Origin: Magicicada septendecula
Lineage: Eukaryota; Arthropoda; Insecta; Hemiptera; Cicadidae
Direction of reading: 5' to 3'
Assembly (NCBI GenBank): GCA_034769895.1
Contig: CM068371.1
Location: 406,951,969-407,015,968 of the forward strand
Length of the DNA: 64,000 bases
Shown here: piece after piece, positions 23,410 to 34,676 of the stretch
Position numbering within the stretch: the first letter of the stretch is position 1
Layout of the letters: each line of letters opens with the position of its first letter
The notes under the pieces: generated by a model
Database searches by the model: none
What the model was told of the DNA's origin: nothing
Seen by the model: the letters and a program-made list of their open reading frames with translations, nothing else
Position numbers and translations under genes: made by a program

Positions 23410-24585
23410 TGTAACAGTATTACTTTCTGCAAATATATAATACTCGGGTCCCTAGTTCGGGGCCAATGTAACTTTATTTATTTACTGCAAATAGATAATA
23501 TCTTACTCTTACCTTCCGGGATAGGGTCCAAAGTCGTACAGACGAAAACAGCTGCAAACAGGGTTACTTAGGTTGGCGTTACGAAATATAATAACACAGT
23601 TTATTCTGGCTAAAATAACTTACTTGGATTTTATTTAATGAAATTATATAAAGTTTTACAGCTATGCAATAACGTGGTTGATTACTACATTGATCAAAAG
23701 TTTCTCTAGTTTCCTGTTATATGGAAATCACATGTAAAGTATCGATATATCTGAATAAAAAAATTCTTATAATTACTATATTTTTATGACTACAACAAGG
23801 TTTTAAAATGTTTAGTGACCAGTACTTTGTCTCACGCCCTCATTCATACTTTTTACATTTTTATCTTTTAACCCCGTTCTTAGAGCTCTGTGTTTATTTT
23901 TATTCATGGATTTATAAAATTGATTTTGTAATGTTGAGAAGGGTACTTAACCAATCCACGGCGTTTTTCAGTTTCATCACCGTCATGGGTTACTCACGGT
24001 ATCACTCCGAACTGTCATTTAGGAATATTTTTGATGTCACTGTACACTCCGACTTCTTTACTTTAACATATTTGAGTTTAGTACCAAAATTACACTTTTG
24101 GTAAAGTTTTGTCGCCCGACTTTATGTTGCCCGACCACTTAGTAGATGACCGCGCTGCCCTAAATTGCAGCAGCCACTTATTATGTTTTTATATTTTTAT
24201 AAGATAGGCCCATTTACTCTAGGCCTATCTTGCACGCCCGAGGCCACTGTTTAAATTTAAATTGCACACTTTACTGTCTGAAGCTGCTTACTACTGTGTG
24301 TTGTGCACTATCTGATGACAAACTGCAGACTGTAGACTGTGTCACAAGGCTGCTGCTGGGCGGTTACGCAATACGTCTGGCAATTGTTTTGGCTAACAAT
24401 GTGCATTGCTGTACTGGAGGCTCCTCACAGGTGAAGTCTGGCAATTTGAAAGTGATTGAATGGGTGATTTGTATTAATATAAAATTAAACTGGGGTAGCT
24501 TACATACATGAAGTGAATTTAAAATCTTTATAAAATCGAGACCAAAGTCAATAAAATAAAAAACCTTCTAATTTGACCCATTACA
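23410..24585 (-). repeat. 5' LTR of B
   Basis: 1176 bp, plus-strand ends TGTAACAG...CATTACA, flanked outside by AGGC. Confidence 0.92.
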
Positions 24586-24589
24586 AGGC

Positions 24590-24843
24590 CTTTCAGTGTC
24601 TCCACCGTTATCAAGTTCTAAACCATGACAATTGTTAATTCATTTATAAACCTCTGAAGATACTGATACTATCAGTGAAATACATGTCAGGCAATTAAAA
24701 AAATAATAACTTGCAGAAGTAATTATAATTTGCTAATATATATTATTTAATTATAATATAGTATATATAAATACAGTACAAAATAACTTCACTGGAGACA
24801 GTGTTGTATAGAACGGAGGGGCACAGGATTGTGTTAAAAGTGT
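24590..24843 (+). other. Probable Penelope 3' tail, then F flank
   Basis: This continues the sequence interrupted by B. It contains CTCTGAAGATACTGATACTA then TCAGTGAAATACATGTCAGG, a hairpin-forming tail of the kind seen near Penelope-like termini (resemblance from memory, so moderate weight). Confidence 0.4.
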
Positions 24844-25125
24844 TGTAACGGTACATAAGTCCGTGTAGGAATTAATGGTACATGCAAATATAATTTTATT
24901 GTGATTTAGTGTATTAACCGACATGAGGTTAGAATTTCCCAAATATATCGTACTACGCATAAATAGTGTGAGTTGCAAAAGGTAAGTCACTATACGTATA
25001 AATATATATTGTAAAAAAGTAAGTTAAAATTACAAATGACGGCCCGAACAGTGACTTATAAGTTAAAGTTACAAATGGCGACCCGAACAGCGACTTATTG
25101 TCTATATATTTGTTTTAAAGTTACA
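24844..25125 (+). repeat. 5' LTR of F, internally deleted
   Basis: Matches both ends of the 3' LTR but lacks about 970 bp corresponding to 56478-57448. It contains two internal copies of an LTR-end/PBS-like unit (PBS-like parts at 25037-25055 and 25076-25094) before the actual end at AAAGTTACA. Confidence 0.8.
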
Positions 25126-25127
25126 AA

Positions 25128-25146
25128 TGGCAGCCCGAACTAGTGA
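25128..25146 (+). other. Primer binding site of F
   Basis: TGGCAGCCCGAACTAGTGAC, two bases after the LTR end; a degenerate tRNA-Lys-like site. Confidence 0.6.
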
Positions 25147-25285
25147 CTTTATATAAAATTGTATTTATATAAATAAGCCAGCAAGCAGAAACAGAATGGG
25201 TGTTGGAGTAATGTATAACATAACACGTAAATAGTAGGCTGTGTTACGATTGTTAGGTTATGTTGTTGTTAGGTTAGATATATAT

Positions 25286-27620
25286 TGTTACAAATAAATA
25301 ACTTTGTAACAAATTTAATTACTGTTGTGGGTTTATAGTTAATTTAAAAATTTAAATTAACAAATTCAATCTATTTATAAGGAAAAATATTTATTATGTT
25401 GTGGATATTATTCGGTTGTTGATTATAGACCTGTGTTAATTAGTTATCCAGTGTTCTACTAGGGAAAAAACGCTATATTACGGTTATTATAATGAATAAT
25501 TCAGTATTTTTCTCCAACCCTAGTCACTATGTATTATCTAAATTGAAAAGAGCGGAGTGTGAAGAGAGTAAGTTAGTTCTCTATTCTCCCGTATTCACCA
25601 GCTGTCTGCAATCGAGCGCTGTCATTAGCAAATGACCCGTTCTTATAGGTTAAGTTGTTCCACTTGATGCTTTTATCACTTTCTTTCCCTGTAAATTACA
25701 CCCTATTCGAAATACAATAACTATTCTACAATAACACAGACTCGTCAAATACAAGAAGGATTCTTTATTTTATATTATTTTAGATTTCCAACAGTTACTT
25801 TCTTCGGTTATTAAAACATCATATCGATCATACAATACCGAATCGATTTGTTATTGAACTCGTGGTTTATGTTACAATTTAATTATAATTTTCAGTTTAT
25901 CTCTTATCTCAGGGTACATGTAATTCTTTTAACTATTAGTAAGGCCAGGTAATGCAAATTCAGGTTACTAGGTATTACAATTTAAATTAAAATCTTATTA
26001 TATAAAGTATTAACATAAGCAGGTTTTTACCAAGCGTTTACAAGATACTCATCCAGGCCGTGTTCCACTAACGATGTCAGATCTACGAGTGATGAAGAAC
26101 GGCTCGAATATTTCCAACTCCGGCTTCTCAATAAAAGTTGTTGTTAGTGTCCCGGGATGTAATGGAAAGTTCAGTTCTTGATCTTCGCTGATTTTTCCGT
26201 TTCTGGTGGTCTCAGGTCCCGATGGAATTAGTGTAGTATTAAGTTCTTGCTCTGCAGTCAAAAGTGAGGTTCAGTAGGTAAATTTAATTCTCCTTGATTT
26301 TTGTTGTATGGTATTCATTCAATTCAACTTCTCCCGGTCTGGATTATCTGCATTTATTTATGGTTTCTGTTATAACTCATTTGGTGGTAAGTTTAGTTCG
26401 TTTTTCTTAAGGTTTTTGATTTGAATTTTGTAGATAGGTAGTTTATATTCTCAAAGCGATAGTTTAGGAAGCCGTCCAATCCGTCTTTTTAATTAGTGAT
26501 TATATTTTAATGTTGATTTGTAATAATTTTATTCATGAGGTTTTGTGGTTTTCTGGCGATTTTTAATGACTGAACTGTCCTCGTTTATATATAACAATTG
26601 AATGTCTAAATCAACAAGATTTCTTGCATTTTGTTGCCCTAACAACCATTGCTTCTTCTGTCATTGGATAATATTTGGTATCCTAGAGCCAGAATTAGGA
26701 AATATTCTTAATAAAATACTCCCTGCTTGGAATTACACTAAATCATATAAAACTTTCACATAATCTGCCTTATTAAACCGTATACATTTTACTACATTTT
26801 CTTCTTAATTGACTTAATTTAAAAGGTATTAATTTCTTTTTCCAAAATACTAATTTTTAGGCCTATTAGTTTTATTACATGTGTTATAATTTTTGTTTTT
26901 AATTTAATTTTTCTTACCTGACCTACTGTACAAAGAGTCACTGGCTTATGGCCCATTATTTCAATTTTAATTTCATGATTTCAATTCATTATTTTTATTT
27001 AGTTCATCATTGGTTCAATGATTTATAAATTGGTTTTTAACATAATTATAATGACCACTTGACAACTTATTAACACTTATTGTCTTCCTGGCCAAGTTTA
27101 CAAATATTATTTTAAAACATCTTCATTAATTATTTAAAGTAAATACACTTAACATAATAAATATACTTGTATTTAATTACTTAAATACAAGTTTAACATG
27201 AATGAAATGAGTACCCATTACTTAGTACTTCCTTAAAGCAATGGCTCCACACCTGCTACATATAAAACACAAAATAAATATCATGTAAACACAATATCAT
27301 GATAAAGTACAACAACAAGTACATTTTATAAAACATTAAATATTAATTGAACAGTCTATTATATTCAAACTCATCCACAGTAAACTCATTAGACACAGTG
27401 TTTATAGTTTACATCTTACACTGCTCATTACATATTTTATATTTAGGTACACTTTCAATATTTTATTACCTAGTAACCTTACTAGGTATCCTCAATACAT
27501 TTTTTAGGTGAGATTGGCCCTCTTGTACTTAATTATGGCATACCTTGGGCATTGTTTCAGTTATTTTGACAAAGTTTTTTATGTAACGTCGGGAACCTTA
27601 ACTTTGTTACGTTACATAAT
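25286..27620 (-). repeat. 3' LTR of D, about 2.3 kb
   Basis: 25286-25526 matches 33225-33454 and 25527-27620 matches 48512-50624, with about 1% differences. It is unusually long and holds no convincing ORF; a 70-codon frame at 26049-26261 recurs at 49041-49253 only because the LTR does. Confidence 0.88.
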
Positions 27621-27632
27621 ACTCCCCCTCCG
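27621..27632 (-). other. Polypurine tract of D
   Basis: The minus strand reads CGGAGGGGGAGT just before the LTR. Confidence 0.7.
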
Positions 27633-27705
27633 ACAGAAGTTTATTTTGGCTGAATAAAGTTTAGTTGAAATAAACTTATAGTTCGTCTGTGAGAATGTTT
27701 TCTTC

Positions 27706-29160
27706 TTACTCGTAATATTTTTTTATTTCCGTTTCGTTATAAGTACCCTTCACCTTATTACTTATTGCGTCAGACACCACGTATGTGTTGTTTTGATTGT
27801 CCTGGCTTATTACAAAAGATCCAACATATAATAACAATAATTTTTTAGCTATTCCTTCAAAACTGCTCGGTTGTTGACGGTTTCTTATTAAAAATTTTTT
27901 CGCCGACGGTGTATTTGATGATATTTTTCCGGGTTGCATTCTGTTTTTTCCTTCTAGTTTCCAACTTGTGGAGTAATCTATTATATACATGGGTAAGGTC
28001 AAGTTCTTCTTCGGGTTCTTCATGGAATTGTATCAATTTAATAATTTCTCGAGGTGGTAGTTTTGAAAACATCATTTGGTATGGTGTAACACCAATAGTT
28101 TCGTGATGAGCAATATTTAAAAAGGTTTCTGTTTCATTTATGAATTCGCTCCATTTTCTATGATTGTCATAACAATAAGTACGGAGGACTCGCCCTACCT
28201 CTCTGAGTACCCTCTCCGCCGGATTACTGCTAGGATGGTAAATAGAAGTTTTGTTGGTTTTGATTCCTCGATTTGCCATTTCTAATTTCCATTTTCGACC
28301 TTTGAACTGGGTTCCATGATCTGTTATTATAGAATATGGAGTTCCCACATCTATGAGGTACCTTTCTGCGATCACCTTAATAATAACATTGGTGGATGCT
28401 CTACTGATAGGATACAGTTTAGTGTAACGTGTGAAATGGTCTAGGATGATTACAATATACTTATATCGGTGCCTGCCTCCACTGCGTGGGAAAGGCCCGC
28501 AAATGTCAAGAAATGTTTTTTCTAATTTCCTCTCTGAAGTAATTGTTATTAAAGCCCCTTCCTTTTGCTCATTGTTTACCTTGACCCTTTGACATATTCC
28601 ACATCTTTTTATTAATTCCCTTACCTTCTTGTTTAAACCCTTAATATACACATGCTCCTCCAGTGCCTTTACTACTTTGATAGGACCCATGTGTCCATAC
28701 ATTTGATGATAGTTATTTATTAGTAACGACTCTGTTGATTTGGGAATATACAATTTCCACTTATTTTTCACAACAGGGGATTTTATGAAAATTAAACTGT
28801 TATAGTTTTGATAATATTGCACAATTATAGCATCGTTATTGATGAGGCGTTCCCGTATGGTGGATAATCTCTGACCCCTTGACTGTTCTTCCCGAATTTT
28901 GTTTAGTACTCCTACTAGTTCTTCTCTGGCTATTATTACATGATATATTCTTCCAACGTCCTCCCTTTCAATTTCAAAAGCACCATTCTCCAGGTTCACT
29001 CTAGATAGAGCATCAGCTACAGTGTTTTGTTTACCTGGTACGTATTCCCGTGTTATGTTATACTCTTGGAGAGCCAATATCCAACGAGTTAGTCTACCAT
29101 GGCTTAATTTACACCTTTGTATGAATGATATGGACTTATGGTGGGACCGTACTGTTAAGG
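27706..29160 (-). pseudogene. pol: D integrase and RNase H end
   Basis: The main frame is 29077-27857 (406 codons), with the C-terminus in another frame (28023-27706). Order: RNase H/connection EYNITREYVPGKQNTVADAL, zinc-binding H..H..C..C (MYGHMG and CGICQRV), then the catalytic core with Asp in FLDICGPFPR, Asp in IITDHGTQF and Glu in NPAERVLREVG, the DDE triad of retroviral-type integrases. The C-terminus has a weak GPY/F-like LLLLYVGSF. The frameshift near 27900-28000 and the break from the RT frame near 29100 make it inactive. Confidence 0.85.
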
Positions 29161-30250
29161 GATAACCTAATACGTACGTGCGGAATTTACCGCATGCAAA
29201 TACAATAATTCCTTTTCCGTGATACTGTAATTTCTTTCACACTGATTTAATACCCTGCTGGCAAAGCTTATTACTTGGTGATCTCCTTCTTGATCTTCCT
29301 GGTACAGTTCACCACCAAGACTCACATCACTGGCGTCACAATTTATAAAAAATTTCTTATCAAAATCAGGATGATGTAGAATAATGTTCTGTAAAAATTT
29401 TTCTTTAATTAAGATGAATGTCTCATCATCTTCCTCCTTCCACTTCCATTTATGTTTGGATGACAGTAGGTGTTTAAACCTTGTTGTTAATTGGGAATAA
29501 TTCCTTTGGAATTTTCGATAGTAGTTGCACACTCCTAGAAATGATTGCAACTGTCGAATGTTTTTTGGTCTGGGGAAGTTTTGAATAGCTTCAACCTTTT
29601 CAGGGGATGTGGATATTCTATTTTCAGAGAGTATGAAACCGAGGAATTGTAATTGATTGGTTAATAATTTTGACTTATTCAATTTCAGAGTAATGTTGCT
29701 TCTTTCTGATTTGCTTAATACCATTTCCACACGTTGGCAATGTTCCTTCCATGTGGTTGAAGTTACTAATATATCATCTATGTACACTGTTGTGAAGGCT
29801 AACACTTCTCTACCTAGGACCTGGTCCATGCATTTAATAAAAACCGCCACAGAGTTTACTAGTCCAAAAGGAAGATGTTTAAAATGGTAATTTCTACCCT
29901 CAAATATAAAGGCGACGTAATTTCTACTGTTGGGACGCAACTCCACCTGCCAGTATCCACAAACGGCATCCCAAATGCTCATCTACTTGCAATCCTTAAA
30001 TTTCTTCATTAACTCCTCAATTTCCCCTGGTGAGGTTCTATCATTTATTATATTTTTATTTATCTCCCTGGCATCTAAACATAAGCGTACGGTACCGTCC
30101 TTTTTCTTTATGGCTACTATAGGGCTGGTGTATGGTGATGAGCTATACTCAATTATGTCCTGTTCTATCATACTCTGTATTTCCTTCTCACTGCTGGTTT
30201 TAGGGATTGGGGTATAGGATATGATTTCCTGTTAAAATTGATGGGTTGTT
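29161..30250 (-). pseudogene. pol: D reverse transcriptase and RNase H
   Basis: RT fingers in 30171-29983 (SSPYTSPIVAIKKKDGTVRL), a stop after FKDCK, then 29982-29167 with GYWQVELRPNSRNYVAF, the catalytic VYIDDILVTS, LQFLGFILSENRI, the Ty3-type SFLGVCNYYRKFQ, and RNase H with NCDASDVSLGGELYQ and TEKELL. All key motifs are present, but a stop splits palm from fingers and the frame is lost again near 29167. Confidence 0.88.
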
Positions 30251-30263
30251 TAAATGACAATTC

Positions 30264-30890
30264 TCAAATAAAATTCTTATCCTTTCCTGGCAAATCCGAA
30301 AATACTTTTTTATATCTGTTATAGATTTTTATTAACTGATTTTTTTGTTCAGGTGTCACTCCATTAGTATTGGCAGTTTTAAACAAATAAATTTCTTGTA
30401 ATTTTTCTTTCCATTCATCCTCCTTAACACAGGCTAATTCCTCAAAAGGTGTTCTATATTCCGTTCCGTCATCACGCATTAGAGTAAAAGAATGTCGGTG
30501 GTAAGTGGCATTTTTATGATCCACTGTTTTACTTGACCATTCTCCATTTTCATGGTACAGGGTTATTTTTCCTCTGCCCATATCAATAATAGCTGAGTGG
30601 CGCCGCAGCGTATCACACCCTAGCATTGCTTTAAATGGTAATCCTTGAGCTACCATAAACACCATAGGAATAGTTTGACCTTCACTAGATACTTCCACCA
30701 TTACTTGTTGCCATATTGTTTTATTTGGTCTGCCAGTAGCACCTATTATTACCATGTTATTGACTGGTAATGTTGGTATATTTTTCTTATACATTTCTCT
30801 TATTCGGTTATATTCTACTTTGTCCAGAAGTGACACATTCGCTCCGGTGTCAATCGCCTTATCTGTCATAACTCCTTGCAATTCTGCCAT
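30264..30890 (-). pseudogene. pol: D protease
   Basis: 208 codons from the ATG at 30890. Active-site motif AIDTGANVSLLD near residue 12, flap-like region around VVIIGATGRPN, and the second motif AMLGCDTLRRHSAIID, as in retropepsins. The C-terminus VFSDLPGKDKNFI is the usual entry to RT, after which the frame is lost. The local frame is open, but the polyprotein is broken. Confidence 0.8.
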
Positions 30891-31077
30891 TATATATATA
30901 TAATTTGATTGTCAGTTTTATTCTCTGACTGTAACCCTTCTTCAGTTAAATCCTTTCGTATATCCTTTAAATAATTGTTTTCCGTAATGGTTATAATTTT
31001 GTTATTGTCCTTTTGGGTTCGTGTATACCCTTTCAATCCCAGCAGTGAGGGGTTACTTGATGCTTCCACTGCTGTAT

Positions 31078-31821
31078 TTAGTTTTCCACCCTATCCTGTG
31101 GACGATCGTCTCTAGCAGTGTTTCCTGGGTTGCCATCATCTGGTCTGAATTCTCTATGATTTTCTTGGTTCCTAGGTAGGTCCTCCTCTCGACTTCTATT
31201 ACTGGTTTGATTTCGTTGGTCGTTGTTCACTCGGGTATTATTCCAATAGTCTCTCCCGTTATCAAAATTCCTGCGGCCTGCGCTGTATCGGTTATTATTA
31301 GAGTTATTATAATGATTGTTTTGGTAATGATTATTACGGTAGCGATTATTCATAAAATGGTCATTAATCCTTCGGTTATAATTATTGTTGTTATATCTAT
31401 TCATTCCCTGACGCGACTCTTGATTTGGCTCCTCTCTCCTATTGTTTGAATAGTCACTTTGCCTTCGAGACCTTTGATAATAGTCTTCCATTTCATAGCT
31501 GGCCAACAAGGTTTCCATTGCTCCCACTGTCTTCACTTGTCCACTGCATCTGGCATGAACTATTTCTTCTTCGAAATGGTAAGATAGTTTATTCACTAAA
31601 CATTCCTCTGGTATTCGCGGTTCCAAATGACGCGCTAAACAAGCCTTTCCCAAAAAGTAGGTAGTTGGGGACTGCTCTTGATTAATGTTGAATCTACCAT
31701 TGGTAATGTTGTCCCTAATCATGTTCTGTACGGAATCCGACCAGAATTTTGACCTAAAAGCCTTCTTAAACTCTTTCATAATTACTCGTTTCATTCCGGA
31801 CTGCTGACCACCAATTATCAT
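31078..31821 (-). pseudogene. gag: D Gag, C-terminal half (capsid-like plus Arg/Asn tail)
   Basis: 247 codons. MKEFKKAFRSKFWSDSVQ and the following helices resemble the C-terminal part of the retrotransposon Gag domain. The tail is rich in Asn, Arg and Tyr (RYNNNNYNRR) with no CCHC knuckle or other zinc finger, so nucleic-acid binding would rest on basic residues. It is separated from the coiled-coil half by a frameshift between 31821 and 31972. Confidence 0.65.
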
Positions 31822-31971
31822 TTATGCTTTTAAAACAATCATCCAACAAATTTTTGATTATGTTCCATCAGGTCACTTTAATTCTACTAAACCATTCATC
31901 TATTCTCTCTAAAAATTCTATGGGGTTTCCTCTATAAATTTTGAAATTAATTTTTTCCTTTTGATCAGGGG

Positions 31972-33132
31972 CTATTGATGTGCCAGGTACATTAGTCGAT
32001 TTTGTAAAATTTCTGTTGACTCCTTTATATTAATCAATTCCTGATTCTGTATATTTTCAACGGTCCCTTTATTTTGATCCACTTGGGTTTTTATTTGCGT
32101 TATTTCATTGTTAACTATTTCAATTCTCCCAGCTATATTAATTTGCACTTCGTCCAATTTCCCTTGGGTTTCTATTTGTACCTCTTTTATTCTAGTTTTG
32201 TTATTGTTTTCTACTTGATTAATTTTGGCCTCTACTTCCACTCCGAGTTGTATGATGGTTTCATCTGTCTTTTCTAGACCCACCTTAGTTTCAGTTATTT
32301 GCTGTCTTACTTCCTCTTCATAATTATCCACCCTTTTGTTAAGTGTTTCATTGACATTTGCAATCCTTTCATTGATGACTTCCCTCAACGCTTGGTTTTG
32401 TTCATTTATAATTTGCCGCAAATCCTTATTACTGTTTTCAATTTTCCCGTCTATTTGTTTGTTATTTTCCTGAATCTGCTTTAAGCTCTCATCATTCCTG
32501 TCAAACCTTTCATTAATTTGATTTAAGCTTTCATTTATCAGCCGGTTATTCTCATCAGTTTCCTCTTTACTTTTGTCAAACTTCTCATTCATTAGTTTGA
32601 TTAAATTCTCACTCAAAATTTCGTTATGTTTCTTTGAGTTTTCGTTAATATTGTCTATTTTGTTTTCTAGCTTTTCTGAATTTTCATTTATACTGTCTAT
32701 TTTATTTTTAAGCTTTTCTGAATTTTCATTTATACTGTCTATTTTATTTTTAAGCTTTTCTGAATTTTCATTTATACTGTCTATTTTATTTTCTAGCTTT
32801 TCTGAATTTTCGTCAAATTTTTTATTTAATTCTTCCTTTTGTTTCTTGGAATCTTCTTTAATACTGTCTATTTTGTTTTCTAGCTTTTCTGAGTTTTCTT
32901 CAAGCTTTTCTAACATTTGTTTGTTTCTCTCGTTGGTTTGTTTATTATCCGCCTTCATGCTACTCATTAATTCCATTAATTTTTCCCAATTTAGTCCTCC
33001 TCTGGCTTCCTCTTTATCGCCCGCCTGTTGTTCCATTTCGGTGTCTGTAACTACCTCTGCTTCTTCTTCCCGTCTATCTTCTTCCGTTTCTTGGTCCTTC
33101 GCCATCCTTTCAGAAACACCTCTTGTATGCAT
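31972..33132 (-). CDS. gag: D Gag, N-terminal coiled-coil half
   Basis: 386 codons from the ATG at 33132, about 70 bp after the PBS, which supports the start. Residues about 60-350 are almost continuous heptad coiled coil, including tandem copies of a 14-residue unit ENSEKLKNKIDSIN. No catalytic or zinc motif. The frame ends LMYLAHQ without reaching the capsid-like part, which is in another phase. Coiled-coil N-termini are also present in E, H and the 11.4-kb Gag. Confidence 0.7.
   Translation of the reverse strand: MHTRGVSERMAKDQETEEDRREEEAEVVTDTEMEQQAGDKEEARGGLNWEKLMELMSSMKADNKQTNERNKQMLEKLEENSEKLENKIDSIKEDSKKQKEELNKKFDENSEKLENKIDSINENSEKLKNKIDSINENSEKLKNKIDSINENSEKLENKIDNINENSKKHNEILSENLIKLMNEKFDKSKEETDENNRLINESLNQINERFDRNDESLKQIQENNKQIDGKIENSNKDLRQIINEQNQALREVINERIANVNETLNKRVDNYEEEVRQQITETKVGLEKTDETIIQLGVEVEAKINQVENNNKTRIKEVQIETQGKLDEVQINIAGRIEIVNNEITQIKTQVDQNKGTVENIQNQELINIKESTEILQNRLMYLAHQ
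32637..32820 (-). repeat. 42-bp coding minisatellite in D gag
   Basis: About four tandem 42-bp units, each encoding 14 residues (two heptads), with very few differences between copies. A partial unit recurs near 32870. Confidence 0.85.
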
Positions 33133-33203
33133 TCCCGTGCCTCTAATAGTTGCCTGCTCCAGTTAAGTAATAGCGATATAGTCGATTTTTTACTTAACTA
33201 AAG

Positions 33204-33221
33204 CCCACTCGTTGAGCGCCA
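33204..33221 (-). other. Primer binding site of D
   Basis: The minus strand TGGCGCTCAACGAGTGGG follows the LTR end closely. tRNA not assigned; it differs from the sites of A/B/F, E and H. Confidence 0.7.
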
Positions 33222-33224
33222 ATT

Positions 33225-33454
33225 TGTTACAAATAAATAACTTTGTAACAAATTTAATTACTGTTGCGGGTTTATAGTTAATTTAAAAATTTAAATTAAC
33301 AAATTCAATTTATTTATAAGGAAAAATATTATGTTGTGGATATTATTCGGTTGTTGATTATAGACCTGTGTTAATTAGTTATCCAGTGTTTTACTAGGGG
33401 AAAAACGCTATATTACGGTTATTATAATGAATAATTCAGTATTTTTCTCCAACC
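33225..33454 (-). repeat. 5' LTR of D, inner fragment
   Basis: Matches 25286-25526. It stops at AACC, where E is inserted; the rest resumes at 48512. Confidence 0.9.
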
Positions 33455-34621
33455 TGTTCTACTCTATTCCAATTTAAATATATTAAATACAAAATTACAC
33501 AATTTCCACCTACCTGCCAAGCTTCTATTAAGGTCCAGGATCCAATCACATGAACATCAGATGCAAACCTGTGTTAAGGTTATCGAAATAACTGATTCTA
33601 CACATCGTTATGAAGAGAAATAATTAGCTTTAATGATCAACTATTGCCATTTTAAATTTTTGTTTATCAAATACAGTTACGTACATGCTTTTCAAATATT
33701 GTGTAATTCTTGTTCATACATCTAACTACAGTGCTTAACTATAATTACTTACTTTAACGAAGATAGCCCAGCCTGCTCACGCACTCTCACATTCTAAAAA
33801 ACATAATAAACCCCCCTTTTTACTTTGATTGATTAATGTAATACATGATATAATCTCTCCGCCGGCAACGCGTGTATCCGCGACCTCATGGTCGCTACTT
33901 GGTGAGTTTGTAGTTGTCCCGAAAATAAAAAAAAATATCAAATTGGTAGGTTACTGTCCTGTACTTATTCACCCATCACTTCCACTGGTTGAAATAACGA
34001 TTGAATCACTTTTACTGCCACATGTTTAAATTTTGAGAGGAGCTACCTCTGTAAGTAAACCGGCCGGTTACGCTTGGAACGAACAACTGCGCAACTTACT
34101 TGGCGAGCGGGAGGAAACAGTGTTCTACGGCCATCAGATCTCGTCGGCGTTCAAGGTTGATTTGTTACAGTTTATTGGCTCTATGCATGATACATAGTGG
34201 TTGTATCCGTAATATGTGTCGACGATCTCTAGACACTGCTAGTCTGACGTCACTAACAGTATGCGGTCCTTAGCTACGTTTCCGGTAGATTGTCTTGTTG
34301 ATCGCTCAAATTGTTCGCTCCTGCGCCATTTTTTCCAGCGTCGTTTGTTTCTCTTGGCGTCCCAACAGCGCGCATACTTGTTTTACTGCGTGCGTGCACC
34401 GTCACATTCACGCACAGTTCTGAGAAATAGAGGGTGGTGCATACCTCGACAGATTACACAACGGACTATTACGCCTTGCCTTTGTTCTGAAACTGTTTTG
34501 CTACACGTGGCCTGTTACAATGGAATTAACGTTTGTCAGAAAATAAACCTTTCACAATAATTTTTTATAAAAATCCCGAAATGAAATAAAATGAAATACC
34601 CCATATTTTTGACACGTTACA
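33455..34621 (-). repeat. 3' LTR of E
   Basis: 1167 bp, plus-strand ends TGTTCTAC...ACGTTACA. Matches the split 5' LTR. Confidence 0.92.
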
Positions 34622-34635
34622 ATACCCCCCCCCCC
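34622..34635 (-). other. Polypurine tract of E
   Basis: The minus strand has a run of about 12 G followed by TAT just before the LTR. Confidence 0.8.
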
Positions 34636-34676
34636 CAATGAGAATTCTGCTGTCCAAAACAGAAGAAATCTCATTG
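34636..34676 (-). promoter_or_regulatory. PPT-proximal RNA stem-loop (E)
   Basis: The sense strand CAATGAGA pairs with TCTCATTG, with an inner CTGT/ACAG helix. Same place as in A, B and F, but the apical half differs. Confidence 0.75.

Larger units (their letters stand above)
18284..24585 (-). mobile_element. Element B: complete pol-less LTR retrotransposon
   Basis: LTRs at 18284-19501 and 23410-24585, a 3.9-kb interior read on the minus strand, and a perfect 4-bp target duplication AGGC (18280-18283, 24586-24589). Few LTR differences besides a 43-bp tandem duplication, so it is young. The interior has PBS, one broken coiled-coil gag-like ORF, long non-coding DNA and PPT. No pol. Confidence 0.92.

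Noticed and set aside
25031..25150. CRISPR-like or ordinary tandem repeat
   Set aside because: Units are LTR-end/PBS sequences of a retroelement in a eukaryotic genome, with no spacers of constant length.
26049..26261. 70-codon ORF repeated at 49041-49253 as a possible duplicated gene
   Set aside because: Repeated only because both lie in the D LTR; no family pattern.
32573..33166. Ser/Phe-rich plus-strand ORF of 197 codons
   Set aside because: Antisense shadow of the D coiled-coil gag.
34261..34560. 99-codon ORF in the E LTR, repeated at 48241-48456
   Set aside because: Antisense to E, different length in the two LTR copies, no protein pattern.
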